A stretch of DNA of 45,209 nt from Phycisphaerae bacterium (GTDB lineage Bacteria; Planctomycetota; Phycisphaerae; Sedimentisphaerales; SM23-30), in the NCBI GenBank assembly GCA_016342495.1, contig JAEIOG010000037.1, positions 1 to 45,209 on the forward strand, given 5' to 3'. This document shows, in pieces, positions 36,562 to 45,085 of the stretch. Made by a program: the position numbers and the translations under genes. Position 1 is the first letter of the stretch. Each line of letters begins with the position of its first letter. Under the pieces are notes generated by a model. That model did no database searches. It saw nothing but the letters and a program-made list of their open reading frames with translations, and had not been told where the DNA came from.

Positions 36562-37041
36562 ATGAGAATTTTTAGCGACACCACTGGCAGACAGTGGCAG
36601 ATTAATATGACTATTGGCTCGGTCAAGCAGGTAAAGGCTTTAACTGGCTATGATTTGCTGGAGCTGGATAAAGGTGATCGGCCTTTACTGGCAACTTTGC
36701 GTACCGATATTATGGCAGTTTGTGATGTGATCTTTGCCCTGGTTAAAAAACAGGCTGAAGAAGCTGGTATTAGTGATGAACAGTTTGCAGAGGCATTAGG
36801 TGGCAATGCAATTGTAGTCGCTCAGGATGCTTTTTGGGACGAACTGGAGGATTTTTGCCAGAGCCTGAACCGCCAGCACCTGGCCAAAGCGATTCAGGCG
36901 ATGGGCAAGACAGTGAATCTGGCATATCAGAAGATCAGTCAACAGGTCGACCAGCTGGACATCGAGCAGATGCTGAACGATCAGTTTACGAAAATATCTG
37001 GCGAGCTGCCGGAATCATCGGAGTTGACCCCAGCGGATTAA
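36562..37041 (+). CDS. Tail assembly chaperone, first frame (gpG-like)
   Basis: A 159-aa protein, MRIFSDTTGRQWQINMTIGS, VKALTGYDLLELDKGDRPLL, with a helical C-terminus. It lies between tail tube and tape measure genes, where the gpG-type chaperone is found. The second chaperone domain is encoded in an overlapping frame, so a minor frameshifted longer product is likely. The ATG follows AATGGAGCAAATAC. Confidence 0.75.
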   Translation: MRIFSDTTGRQWQINMTIGSVKQVKALTGYDLLELDKGDRPLLATLRTDIMAVCDVIFALVKKQAEEAGISDEQFAEALGGNAIVVAQDAFWDELEDFCQSLNRQHLAKAIQAMGKTVNLAYQKISQQVDQLDIEQMLNDQFTKISGELPESSELTPAD

Positions 37042-37274
37042 CTTTGCGAGAGCTGATCTGGATGGCAGAAGCTAAAGGCCGTTTTGACTGGCTACAGACC
37101 TCATCGATTATGGCATTAATTGCCAATGTGAATCGGGACAGTAAATCTGATCCGATTCCAGCTAATGCCTTTAGTCCCTATGAGCAGGATAGCCAGTTAT
37201 TAAATAATGATGTATATGATGCTACCGATGAAGTAATCGGTAAACATAAATTCAGGAGTATTTTTGGAGCTTAA
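36834..37274 (+). CDS. Tail assembly chaperone, -1 frame extension (gpT-like)
   Basis: The frame shifted by -1 relative to the first chaperone encodes, from about 36984, SVYENIWRAAGIIGVDPSGL, TLRELIWMAEAKGRFDWLQT and ALIANVNRDSKSDPIPANAF, the recognisable gpT/GP25-like tail chaperone tail. Before 36984 the frame is only the out-of-frame shadow of the first gene, so the natural product is probably a fusion made by -1 frameshifting around QFTKI/VYENI (36980-37000). No ideal X-XXY-YYZ heptamer is seen; the nearest A-rich stretch is ACGAAAAT. A stand-alone start is unlikely. Confidence 0.6.
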   Translation: MGRTGGFLPEPEPPAPGQSDSGDGQDSESGISEDQSTGRPAGHRADAERSVYENIWRAAGIIGVDPSGLTLRELIWMAEAKGRFDWLQTSSIMALIANVNRDSKSDPIPANAFSPYEQDSQLLNNDVYDATDEVIGKHKFRSIFGA

Positions 37275-37275
37275 T

Positions 37276-37614
37276 ATGATGGAAACGATATGGACAATCC
37301 TAAACAGTCCGATGGGTATAGGCTTTGCAGCCTCAGTTGTCTTATTCTTACTGAATCTGGTTTATTCTAAAAAACCTAATTGGCGAAATTTTGAGGGTAC
37401 GATTATCGCAGCTATTAAATATGCTGAAAAATCTATCCCCGATGATGCCAGTAATAAGGGTTTATTAAAACTGGATAAGGCTTTGGGTTATACTATCGGG
37501 GTATATGAACAGGTCAGCTGCAAAAGAGTTACTCAGCAAGTCAAAGATAATTTGCGTGAAGGTATTCAGATCAAACATGCCGAACTGGAGATTGCGGGGG
37601 CACTGGCAAAATGA
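37276..37614 (+). CDS. Holin-like membrane protein
   Basis: A 112-aa protein with one N-terminal membrane helix (MGIGFAASVVLFLLNLVYS, about 11-29) followed by a soluble helical domain with NFEGTIIAAIKYAEKSIPDD. The pattern is that of phage LLH-type holins, which oligomerise in the inner membrane. ATG 37276 with GGAG six bases before it is preferred to TTG 37264. It precedes the lipobox protein, making a lysis pair. Confidence 0.65.
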   Translation: MMETIWTILNSPMGIGFAASVVLFLLNLVYSKKPNWRNFEGTIIAAIKYAEKSIPDDASNKGLLKLDKALGYTIGVYEQVSCKRVTQQVKDNLREGIQIKHAELEIAGALAK

Positions 37615-37961
37615 ATACATTAGCGGCGATAATTATTGCTGTGCTAAGGTTGCTGGTTCCAGCTGTGGTTGATTATTATAAGCCCAAATATAAGCAGGCA
37701 GATAATCAAAGCACAGTTAAAGCCGCTCTGGCTCGTAAGATCAGGCAGAGTTGGCCTGTGGTGCTTTTGTTATTGTTTATGATAACTATCACCGGCTGTG
37801 TAAATACCCGAACTATCTATGTCCCAGATGGCACTCCGGTAAAGTTGCGTGAAACAGTTAAAAATGTAAAAGTGTGGATTATGGTCGATGGCAGACAACA
37901 GCCATCGACTATGAATATTCCTGCAGGCTGGTATTGCGTGGCCTTAGATGAGGATCAGTAA
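37611..37961 (+). CDS. Putative lipoprotein of the lysis region (spanin-like)
   Basis: A 116-aa protein with a first hydrophobic segment (TLAAIIIAVLRLLVPAVV) and, after a basic stretch, a second (SWPVVLLLLFMITITGC) ending in a lipobox Cys63. Past the Cys comes VNTRTIYVPDGTPVKLRETV and a WYCVALDEDQ end. A second internal signal suggests an outer-membrane lipoprotein, as in o-spanins that complete host lysis, although the whole is atypical for Rz1. It overlaps the holin gene by 4 nt. The lipobox implies an outer membrane in the host. Confidence 0.55.
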   Translation: MNTLAAIIIAVLRLLVPAVVDYYKPKYKQADNQSTVKAALARKIRQSWPVVLLLLFMITITGCVNTRTIYVPDGTPVKLRETVKNVKVWIMVDGRQQPSTMNIPAGWYCVALDEDQ

Positions 37962-40285
37962 TGAGTAAAGCAGGTGCGATTCGGGCCGGCAGAGCCTATG
38001 TGGAAATGTTTGGCGATGATACCAAACTTCAGCAAAGCCTGCGTGCTTCTGAAAATAAGCTCAATGCCTATGCCGCTAAGATTGGTAATATTGGCAGGCG
38101 GATAACTATGGTATCTGCCGCCGCTGCTATGCCCGGGGTGATAAGTACCAGGATTTTTGCTGAATTCGATGATCAGATGCGCTCTGTTCAGGCTGTCACC
38201 CAATCGACCGGTAAAGAGTTTTATAACTTAACTGAGCAGGCAAAATTTTTAGGCAGAACCACATCATATACCGCCCGGCAGGTAGCAGCGGCTATGCTGG
38301 AACTGGGCCGGGGCGGTTTTGACAGCAGTCAGATTAAAAACACTATCAGTCAGGTCCTAAACTTAGGCCGGGCTACCGGGACTGAACTGGCTTTAGCTGC
38401 CCAAATTGCTATGGCATCCATGAACCAGTTTAATATCTCAGCGGAGGATTCTGGCCGGGTTATTGATGCTTTGGTTGCCGGTACGAATAATTCTGCCCAA
38501 ACTCTTGACGATTTAGGGCAGGCAATGGGATATGCCGGGGCGATTGCGAATGATTTTGAAGCATCATTCCAAGAGACAGTAAAAACTATTGGCGCATTAG
38601 CAAATGTTGGTATTAAAGGCACAATGGCAGGTACATCGATACGTATGATGATGACTCAATTGGCAAGTCCCGCTGTTCAAAAGACTTTACAGAACCTTGG
38701 TGTGTCAGTGGGCGATGCAGGTTATAACTTCCGTAACTTCACAAGCATAATGCAGGAGCTGGGCACTGTTCTAAAGCAGATGCCAAACATGCAGCGTATG
38801 GCATTGCTTAAAGAGATTTTCGGCCAGCGTGCTATGACCGGTGGTGCTAAGCTGATAACAGCTGATTTCCATAAGTTAAATAATGCCGTAGATAATGCAT
38901 CTGGCATAGCTGAGAAAACTGCTGGTAAAATGGATGCTGGTCTGGGCGGCTTTCTGCGAATAATGGCATCAGCTATCGAAGGTGTGGCTCTGGAGTTGGG
39001 CGGGACATTAAGTAAGGCATTAAGCGATGCAGCATCCAGGATTACCAAAGTTGCCGGTAGGGTAGTAGACTGGATTAAAGCTCACCGAGCTCTGGTCAAT
39101 ATTCTGGCGGCAACTTTAGTGATGACTTTAGCTTTTGGCGGGTCATTACTGGTAATTGCCGGAGTAATCAAAGCAACAGCTATTGCTGTGGGGGTGTTAC
39201 GGATGGCAATGACGGCAGCGGCAGGGACTTTTGCATTGCTGAATACAGCTATTATAGCCTTAACATCGCCGATAGGAGCACTTACCCTTGGTGTTGTCGC
39301 ACTGGGCCTGGAAATTGCTAATATGACCGGAGCCAGCGGCACGGCACTTGCCTGGCTAGGTAATAAGTTTAGTGACTTAGCCCGTTTTGCCAAAGAGGTA
39401 TTTAATGGTATCGGTGCTGCTTTAGCTCAAGGTGATATTGCACTGGCGGCCACTATTTTGTGGTCGCTGCTAAAGCGTGCCTGGTATAGCGGGGTATATG
39501 CTTTACAGGCGATATGGTCAAGGTTTAAGTCAGATATGAGTACATCATGGTATGTTATTCTGGCTGGGGCAAGAACTGCCTGGCATGGTCTGAAGATGGG
39601 CTGGATTGCCACTGTAGAGGTTATGAAAAAAGTCTGGGCCGGGTTCCAGAGTTATCATGCCAAAGCAGTTGAAGCAACAGCTCACGGTATGCTCCGAACT
39701 TATTATGCTGCCAAGAACAAAACCGGACTAATGAGCGATGATGAGTATAAAAATGCACTTGACTATCTGGAAGCAGAAAAAGAAGCTGCTACTGGGCAAA
39801 TTGATGCCGAGTTCGCGGCAGATGTCAATGCTGCCCGTAGTAAAGCTGATGCCGAACGCAAAGCTGCATCACAACAGCATCTCGCTGAGACCGAATCGCT
39901 GGCTTCTGATGAAGTTGCCCGCCAGCAAGCCCTTGATGCTCAGCGACAGATGGCACTGGCTAAAACTGATGCTCAAATCGCAGCGGCCAAAAAAGCCTAT
40001 GCCGATGCTATAGCCAGGGCTCATCAAGAGCAGAAAAAAGCTGAAGATGAAAGCGATAAACCCGGCGGTGGTAAAGTATCAGCACGGCTAAATGGCGTTC
40101 TGGGTGCTTTATCAGGTAATATAGCCGCATCATCAGTTACCGGGACTTTTAACGCATTTGCCGCTTCAGGTTTAGGGGCAAGTAATCCGCTTGCTGATGT
40201 AGCTACTTACACCAAGCAGACCGCAGAAAACACCTCTGAGATGGCTTACGAGCTATCTAACAGTTCAGGAGCAGTATTCTCGTGA
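37961..40285 (+). CDS. Tail tape measure protein
   Basis: A 774-aa tape measure protein that fixes tail length and assists DNA entry. The TP901-like core is visible: RIFAEFDDQMRSVQAVTQST, FLGRTTSYTARQVAAAMLEL, QIAMASMNQFNISAEDSGRV, GYAGAIANDFEASFQETVKT, GTMAGTSIRMMMTQLASPAV. Hydrophobic segments near 380-440 and a charged Ala-rich coiled coil (about 600-700) follow. Start overlaps the previous stop (TAATG). The core-helix region is complete. Confidence 0.92.
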   Translation: MSKAGAIRAGRAYVEMFGDDTKLQQSLRASENKLNAYAAKIGNIGRRITMVSAAAAMPGVISTRIFAEFDDQMRSVQAVTQSTGKEFYNLTEQAKFLGRTTSYTARQVAAAMLELGRGGFDSSQIKNTISQVLNLGRATGTELALAAQIAMASMNQFNISAEDSGRVIDALVAGTNNSAQTLDDLGQAMGYAGAIANDFEASFQETVKTIGALANVGIKGTMAGTSIRMMMTQLASPAVQKTLQNLGVSVGDAGYNFRNFTSIMQELGTVLKQMPNMQRMALLKEIFGQRAMTGGAKLITADFHKLNNAVDNASGIAEKTAGKMDAGLGGFLRIMASAIEGVALELGGTLSKALSDAASRITKVAGRVVDWIKAHRALVNILAATLVMTLAFGGSLLVIAGVIKATAIAVGVLRMAMTAAAGTFALLNTAIIALTSPIGALTLGVVALGLEIANMTGASGTALAWLGNKFSDLARFAKEVFNGIGAALAQGDIALAATILWSLLKRAWYSGVYALQAIWSRFKSDMSTSWYVILAGARTAWHGLKMGWIATVEVMKKVWAGFQSYHAKAVEATAHGMLRTYYAAKNKTGLMSDDEYKNALDYLEAEKEAATGQIDAEFAADVNAARSKADAERKAASQQHLAETESLASDEVARQQALDAQRQMALAKTDAQIAAAKKAYADAIARAHQEQKKAEDESDKPGGGKVSARLNGVLGALSGNIAASSVTGTFNAFAASGLGASNPLADVATYTKQTAENTSEMAYELSNSSGAVFS

Positions 40286-41073
40286 GTATAACAATTGAGG
40301 AAAAATATGGTTCACCCTTTTTACGCAGAGGTCTAAACGCCTCTGCTACTTTGGTTTATTTGATTTCCGGGACAGCAAGTGAATTTGATGCGATAAGCAC
40401 ATTAGCTGGAAATGCACCGACCGTATTTAGCTTTATGCAACGTAAAAGCTATAGCGTTAAACCCATATCTAATACAATCTGGGAAGGTAGAGCTGACTAT
40501 GGAGCTAATGCCCCGGACACTTCTACCTTTACCACAAGTTTTGATACCACAGGTGGCACTCAGCATATAACTCAAAGTTTAGAAAATCTGGGTAATTATG
40601 CACCAGCTGGCAAAACTGCACCAGATTTTATGGGTGCAATTGGTGTGACAAAAAACAGCGTTCAAGGTGTCGATGTCCCTGTGCCGGTCTTTAAGTGGCA
40701 GGAAACTCACTATATCACCAATGCCAATGACAATGCTTTAGTTTATCGCAATTTAACCGGTTGCACTAATGATGCAGCTTTTAGAGGTTTTGCCGCTGGT
40801 GAGGTGAGATTTCTGGGAGCTTCAGGTGAGTATGATGGGGCCAGCAGTAAGTGGCGGGTTACTTTTAAGTTTGAATCTGGTGTGCATATAACAAATTTAG
40901 CGGTTGGCGATATAACTGTTACCGCTAAGCCTGCCTGGGCCTATTTATGGGTCAGGCATGGCACCGCTGAAGATAATGCCGCTAATACCTTAGTCCAGCG
41001 TCCCATGTCAGCTCATGTGGAGTTAGTGAGCCCTGATGCAGATTTCAGTTCCCTTGGCATAGGCGTTGCATAA
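40282..41073 (+). CDS. Putative distal tail / tail-tip protein
   Basis: A 263-aa beta-rich protein beginning with a GTG that overlaps the tape measure stop by 4 nt. Segments include FLRRGLNASATLVYLISGTA, YSVKPISNTIWEGRADYGAN and a C-terminal AGEVRFLGASGEYDGASSKW, then WRVTFKFESGV. The position after the tape measure is where the distal tail protein is normally found, but the sequence is not one I can assign to the Dit family with certainty. Confidence 0.55.
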   Translation: MSITIEEKYGSPFLRRGLNASATLVYLISGTASEFDAISTLAGNAPTVFSFMQRKSYSVKPISNTIWEGRADYGANAPDTSTFTTSFDTTGGTQHITQSLENLGNYAPAGKTAPDFMGAIGVTKNSVQGVDVPVPVFKWQETHYITNANDNALVYRNLTGCTNDAAFRGFAAGEVRFLGASGEYDGASSKWRVTFKFESGVHITNLAVGDITVTAKPAWAYLWVRHGTAEDNAANTLVQRPMSAHVELVSPDADFSSLGIGVA

Positions 41074-41873
41074 TGGCATTTGAAAAGGCCGTATCAGGAC
41101 AACCTATCAAGATACCTGCCAGTGATTACAACGCTGCTATGGCAGCAGCTGAGGCTTACCAAAAGCAAATATCTAATCCGTCAGTTAATATAAACCCTGA
41201 TGATGCTGATGTGGTCATGGTTCGTAATAGTTCCGGTGGAAATCTTGTCAGATATGCAGTTTTACAAATTGCCGGGCCGATGTTTGAACCGGCAGTTAAT
41301 CTTGACAGCTTCAAGGACTATGTGGGCTTTGATGGTGAAGCGGTATCAGATGACACCTTACCCTTTGTTATTGTGCAGGAACCGATAGCAGCTGGCGAAG
41401 TTGGCAGGGCTTTAGTCACTGGTATTACAGTCAGCCCGATTCTTGTCACTGATGATACCCACAAGTATGCTGGAGTGGCTAGTGGTGTACCTTTTCTGCA
41501 AAGCAGTGATTCCGGTACAGTTACGATTTTATGGAAACAATCTGGTACAGGTGTTAAATGGGCGATGGTGAGGCTGGGTACAGCAGGTGTCACAGAGTCA
41601 TCCAGCGATTTTGAACTGGTTCCGGTCCGTATCGAGGAAGATATAGCTGACGGCGTTTCAAAGGTACAAGTTAAGGAGTACAATAGCCTGTATAATGATT
41701 TTGTCGGCGACCCATTCTATGTCTATATTAAGCCTAATCATGCTACGATAACCGACAAAGAAGATGTTGTGCCATGGAGAACATCAGGGCAGCCGGGCTT
41801 GATTGCTAAAGACTGTCATGGTTCATGGATTCTTGTTCGTCCTGATATTCAGCCAGCTGGGAGTTGTATATAG
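41073..41873 (+). CDS. Tail-region protein of unknown function
   Basis: A 266-aa protein starting MAFEKAVSGQPIKIPASDYN, with KQISNPSVNINPDDADVVMV and a beta-rich remainder (GVKWAMVRLGTAGVTESSSD). It may be a tail-fibre or baseplate-like component: its N-terminus reads like a short attachment domain. It overlaps both neighbours by one base. No family is recognised. Confidence 0.5.
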   Translation: MAFEKAVSGQPIKIPASDYNAAMAAAEAYQKQISNPSVNINPDDADVVMVRNSSGGNLVRYAVLQIAGPMFEPAVNLDSFKDYVGFDGEAVSDDTLPFVIVQEPIAAGEVGRALVTGITVSPILVTDDTHKYAGVASGVPFLQSSDSGTVTILWKQSGTGVKWAMVRLGTAGVTESSSDFELVPVRIEEDIADGVSKVQVKEYNSLYNDFVGDPFYVYIKPNHATITDKEDVVPWRTSGQPGLIAKDCHGSWILVRPDIQPAGSCI

Positions 41874-43123
41874 TGAGTGATGGTCGTAAATACTTGCGAG
41901 ATGGATTGCCGGTACTAAGCGGAAATGGAAAAACTTTATCTGTCGAAAAGTCCTGCTATTGTGACTGCTGTCAATGCGTCAATGTGGCTATCCAAGGAGT
42001 TGGCATCTTTACATTTCGAGGTGACAAAACATCTCCAGACTGTTCATGGGACTACAATTATATGGTGTACGACGATTATAGGGAAACGCACCTGTTTTAC
42101 AGTTACACTCTTACTAAGTCTGGTAGCTCCCTGCGAATGGTAGGGGTGTGTTCAGCTTGGAATTTTGAAGAAACTATTTTTGATGGCTCTGTGAGTTGCG
42201 GGTCTGGTTATTGTAGTTCCCCAACAACACTACATATAACCAATAGTCTCAGTGGCAGTAGCAGTTATGGTATTGACTGGCCGAGCGGTGTTACAGTATT
42301 CCCTTTTGAAAATCAAAAGTGGAAGGAAATGGATTCCGATCTGTGTGTTAGCATAGATTATGCCGGTTTGAATTTTCTGGCACATCATACACAAGGCTGG
42401 ATTATTTATAGTGATTACGCTACAGTAACTAGGTATCATTGGGGTGTAAATCCTCTAGGGCCATCTATCTTTGATGGGACATCGGCTGCTGTGACATTGG
42501 GGTATATCTATGCGACAGACCAGTGGGCTGTGCAGCTACACTATCGCCCGGACCGTTCTGTTCTTACCCAAACAGAGACAGTCAATATCAGCGGTTTTCC
42601 TGGTACCAGCTCAGTAAGTTTCTCAGTTGCCACAGTTAATTTTACCAGCGTAGAAAGTGCTGCCAGCTGTCCAAGGCCATACACTTATCCAATGCTCTAT
42701 GGCTCATGGGCTAAGTTGACTTTTGTGCAAAAAAATATTGCTGGCTGGTCTGACTGTAATGACCAGTTTGTTGAAGGTGATGTCTATAATCTTACTTTTT
42801 TACCAGCTGGCGACCCTGACAATCTATGGGGGGTAGATTATTATGTCGGCACATCACGAAGCAATGGCTATATTTATCTCTGGCGATGCCCACCGGGCTC
42901 ATACCCTGATATGGGTGGCTGGTCGTTCGCTTTGGTTCTCGGGGAGTACGGGCTTGATGGTCATTGTTATTGTCGCACAGACTATGTTGGGTCCTTGTTC
43001 AGTTGTGATGAGTCTCAAGGGTCAGCTACTACCGGCCCGGTGATGTTGCGATCTAATGGCGATACTGATGCCCCTTGGGGCACCGCTTACTTCCAGCTTG
43101 ACTTACCGGAGGATGATAGCTAA
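41873..43123 (+). CDS. Cysteine-rich tail protein of unknown function
   Basis: A 416-aa protein rich in Cys, Gly, Tyr and Ser, starting with GTG 41873 (GGGAG nine bases before). An early cluster SCYCDCCQCVN (about 28-38) could bind metal, and more paired cysteines lie near the middle (SCGSGYCSS) and the end (GLDGHCYCRTDYVGSLFSC). Composition suggests an extracellular disulphide- or metal-rich fold, probably at the tail tip or a fibre. No family is recognised. Confidence 0.52.
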   Translation: MSDGRKYLRDGLPVLSGNGKTLSVEKSCYCDCCQCVNVAIQGVGIFTFRGDKTSPDCSWDYNYMVYDDYRETHLFYSYTLTKSGSSLRMVGVCSAWNFEETIFDGSVSCGSGYCSSPTTLHITNSLSGSSSYGIDWPSGVTVFPFENQKWKEMDSDLCVSIDYAGLNFLAHHTQGWIIYSDYATVTRYHWGVNPLGPSIFDGTSAAVTLGYIYATDQWAVQLHYRPDRSVLTQTETVNISGFPGTSSVSFSVATVNFTSVESAASCPRPYTYPMLYGSWAKLTFVQKNIAGWSDCNDQFVEGDVYNLTFLPAGDPDNLWGVDYYVGTSRSNGYIYLWRCPPGSYPDMGGWSFALVLGEYGLDGHCYCRTDYVGSLFSCDESQGSATTGPVMLRSNGDTDAPWGTAYFQLDLPEDDS

Positions 43124-43530
43124 TGTCATGTCCAAAGACTAAAAGTGAAATATGTGAAAAAGTTGGTGGCTTTGTTGATGCAAGGTTCTGTACTAAAATT
43201 TGTAAACAGAACCCATCACAGTTAAAAACTTCAAAAGCTCCGGTAGTTATTGCTAAAGCCCTGTCTGGCATTGAGCCATGGCAAAGAAAAAACAGTCAGC
43301 TTATCAGGGACAGGCAAGGCTGTAACTGTAAAGACAATGATGAGCATTTTACTTAATGGCAGGCAAAAGTAGATGCTGAGTTTCAATTGCAGGCACAAGA
43401 GCAAAAGGAAGCTTATGCCCAGCATTTACAATATTGCGCCCAGGTTTGTGGTAAGCTGCGAAGCGATGACTGCCCGGTGTGTGCGACATTGCTGAAGGCT
43501 GGGTTTGTGTGTCCGGATGGGAAATGGTGA
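43123..43530 (+). pseudogene. Cys-rich protein split by an in-frame TAA
   Basis: ATG 43123 overlaps the preceding stop and encodes 77 residues (MSCPKTKSEICEKVGGFVDA ... GCNCKDNDEHFT) before TAA at 43354-43356. The same frame continues without a break: WQAKVDAEFQLQAQEQKEAY, then QYCAQVCGKLRSDDCPVCAT and VCPDGKW, ending TGA 43528. The downstream half is a bona fide domain, because a second copy occurs at 44908. The gene therefore seems to be one 135-codon protein interrupted by a nonsense codon. The second half alone could start at a TTG but has no Shine-Dalgarno. Confidence 0.6.
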
Positions 43531-43584
43531 TAGCTCATTGTTGCAGGTTATGTATATCGAAGAATATAATAATTAATCAGGAAC

Positions 43585-44172
43585 TTAAGATCTGACAAAT
43601 ATTAATAAAAGATCGTAGTCATTATTGTCAGCAGCCCTAAGGGCTTCAATGTACTTTTTTCTATCTTGACCAGATTTAATAAGATCAGTTTTTCCCCATG
43701 TGAATGGGGATTTGTTGAAAACATGCTCTATAAGAATATCAGTTATTAATCTGGCATGTCTTCCATTGCCGTTTGGAAATAAATGTATCAAAACCAGTCT
43801 ATGGTGGAATCGAGTAGCGATTTCATCTTCAGAAAAAGTTTTATGCTCAATCCAGTATTTTGCGTCATCGCATAATAGTTTCAAGTCAATAGATATTTTA
43901 TATATTGGCACGCCTATATTCTTTTCAGTTTTCCTGAATGTTCCTGCCCATTTCCAGGCATCACAAAACATTTTTTTGTGGAGTATTTTAATGAAACGTT
44001 CATTAAGAACATCGTTGGGCTTTTTCTCATCTACCCAAGCCAGTGCTTCATTGATGTTTTGCTGTTCCCATCGATCAAGCTCTTCCCGTTTTGTTATGTG
44101 AGTAGGAATTAACCCCTCAATTTCATTAGGATCAAGCGGTGTCGCTCCTTCAGCGTAATTGAATTCCATCAT
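43585..44172 (-). CDS. Mobile mystery protein B (Fic-domain toxin)
   Basis: A 195-aa Fic protein. Active-site motif HLFPNGNGR (residues 130-138) is the HPFx(D/E)GNGR loop with Leu and Asn substitutions. TPLDPNEIEGLIPTHITKRE at the start and WAGTFRKTEKNIGVP before it are hallmarks of the mobile mystery protein B family. Fic enzymes usually transfer AMP to target proteins. It overlaps the mystery A gene by one base in an operon, presumably toxin after antitoxin. Confidence 0.88.
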   Translation of the reverse strand: MMEFNYAEGATPLDPNEIEGLIPTHITKREELDRWEQQNINEALAWVDEKKPNDVLNERFIKILHKKMFCDAWKWAGTFRKTEKNIGVPIYKISIDLKLLCDDAKYWIEHKTFSEDEIATRFHHRLVLIHLFPNGNGRHARLITDILIEHVFNKSPFTWGKTDLIKSGQDRKKYIEALRAADNNDYDLLLIFVRS

Positions 44173-44636
44173 TATTTATCCCATAGTGATCTTGGCATTG
44201 TATTGATAATATCAGTTATAAGATTTTCAAGTGCTATATATTTTTCGTTTTCACTAAGTTCTTGTTTTTCCAGCCGCATCATCTGGTCGCTTTGGCTCAT
44301 GCGTTTTTCAGCTATAATTCTCGCTTGATTTCTGACTGTTTTTTCAAGCGTCTGTTTAGGTGCAAAACCATAGACAAATTCACAATCCAGAGCTTCAGCT
44401 ACATTTTTTAGCGTTTTGACAGTTATGTTTCCAGGTTTTTCATCTTGTTCAATGCGACTGACACGTTGCTTGTTAGTGTTTAAACGCTTAGCCAGTTGCT
44501 CACCTGACATCCCCAGTGCATCCCTGGTAGCACGAACCCATCCTTTTCTCGGAGAGACTACCGTCTTGAGAGGCAGGAACTGCTCCAGTGTTTTATCCAG
44601 CTGTTCTCGAGCTAAGTTTTTATGTTTTGCTTTCAT
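44172..44636 (-). CDS. Mobile mystery protein A (XRE-type HTH, antitoxin partner)
   Basis: A 154-aa protein, the standard partner of mobile mystery protein B. The N-terminus LAREQLDKTLEQFLPLKTVV precedes an HTH GMSGEQLAKRLNTNKQRVSR (about 42-61). A helical region with the KTLKNVAEALDCEFVYGF segment follows. It probably represses its own operon through the operator-like repeats overlapping the promoter at 44674-44702 and controls the Fic toxin. Confidence 0.88.
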   Translation of the reverse strand: MKAKHKNLAREQLDKTLEQFLPLKTVVSPRKGWVRATRDALGMSGEQLAKRLNTNKQRVSRIEQDEKPGNITVKTLKNVAEALDCEFVYGFAPKQTLEKTVRNQARIIAEKRMSQSDQMMRLEKQELSENEKYIALENLITDIINTMPRSLWDK

Positions 44637-44673
44637 ATGTATACCTACTTACTAAAAAAGAATTATCTATAAG

Positions 44674-44702
44674 TATATAGACTATATCGGCAAATTTGTC
44701 AA
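44674..44702 (-). promoter_or_regulatory. Mobile mystery A/B promoter with overlapping palindromes
   Basis: On the minus strand TTGACA (44697-44702) and TATATA (44674-44679) are 17 nt apart. AT-rich palindromic TCTATA/TATAGA-type sites overlap the -10 and recur upstream near 44732-44750, suggesting autorepression by the HTH protein. The gap 44703-44907 holds no gene I can support. Confidence 0.65.
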
Positions 44703-44907
44703 TATAAATGTAGAAATTATTGAAATAATAGTCTATATTTATATAGATTACAGATTTAAATGCAAATACTGGCTTATTATTGGGCTTAGCTGTGAATTGA
44801 TAAGTTGAGATGCTTATTTTCACCAATACCCAATATCAATCTTGCTGTTAGAAACTTGTAAAGTCACGCCAACTGTAATAGCCATAATTTTTATACGATA
44901 GATTTTT

Positions 44908-45081
44908 ATGGCAAACCTAACACCAGACTGTCGATCCAAAGGTTGCGAGTTCGGGAAAGTCTATGCCGAATATCTGCAATATTGCGGGCAGGTCTGCGGT
45001 AAGCTGCGAAGTGATTATTGTCCGGTATGTGCTACTTTGCTGAAGGTGGGGTTTATGTGTCCGGATGGGATGTGGAGATAG
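44908..45081 (+). CDS. Cys-rich small protein, second copy of the domain at 43425
   Basis: A 57-aa protein with eight cysteines: MANLTPDCRSKGCEFGKVYA, then QYCGQVCGKLRSDYCPVCAT and MCPDGMWR. From the YA-x-x-L-QYC segment on it is nearly the same as the end of the interrupted gene at 43123-43530, at both DNA and protein level. The C-x3-C...C-x2-C pattern suggests zinc binding. The two copies flank the mobile mystery pair. No Shine-Dalgarno of note precedes the ATG. Confidence 0.6.
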   Translation: MANLTPDCRSKGCEFGKVYAEYLQYCGQVCGKLRSDYCPVCATLLKVGFMCPDGMWR

Positions 45082-45085
45082 TGGC

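Noticed and set aside
36960-37041. Canonical -1 slippery heptamer
   Set aside because: No X-XXY-YYZ sequence in the correct frame was found in the overlap. TTT ACG AAA ATA does not satisfy it.
19128-43356. Reassigned TAA codon
   Set aside because: Many intact genes here end in TAA at the expected position, so a changed genetic code is not supported. Only local readthrough or decay remains possible.
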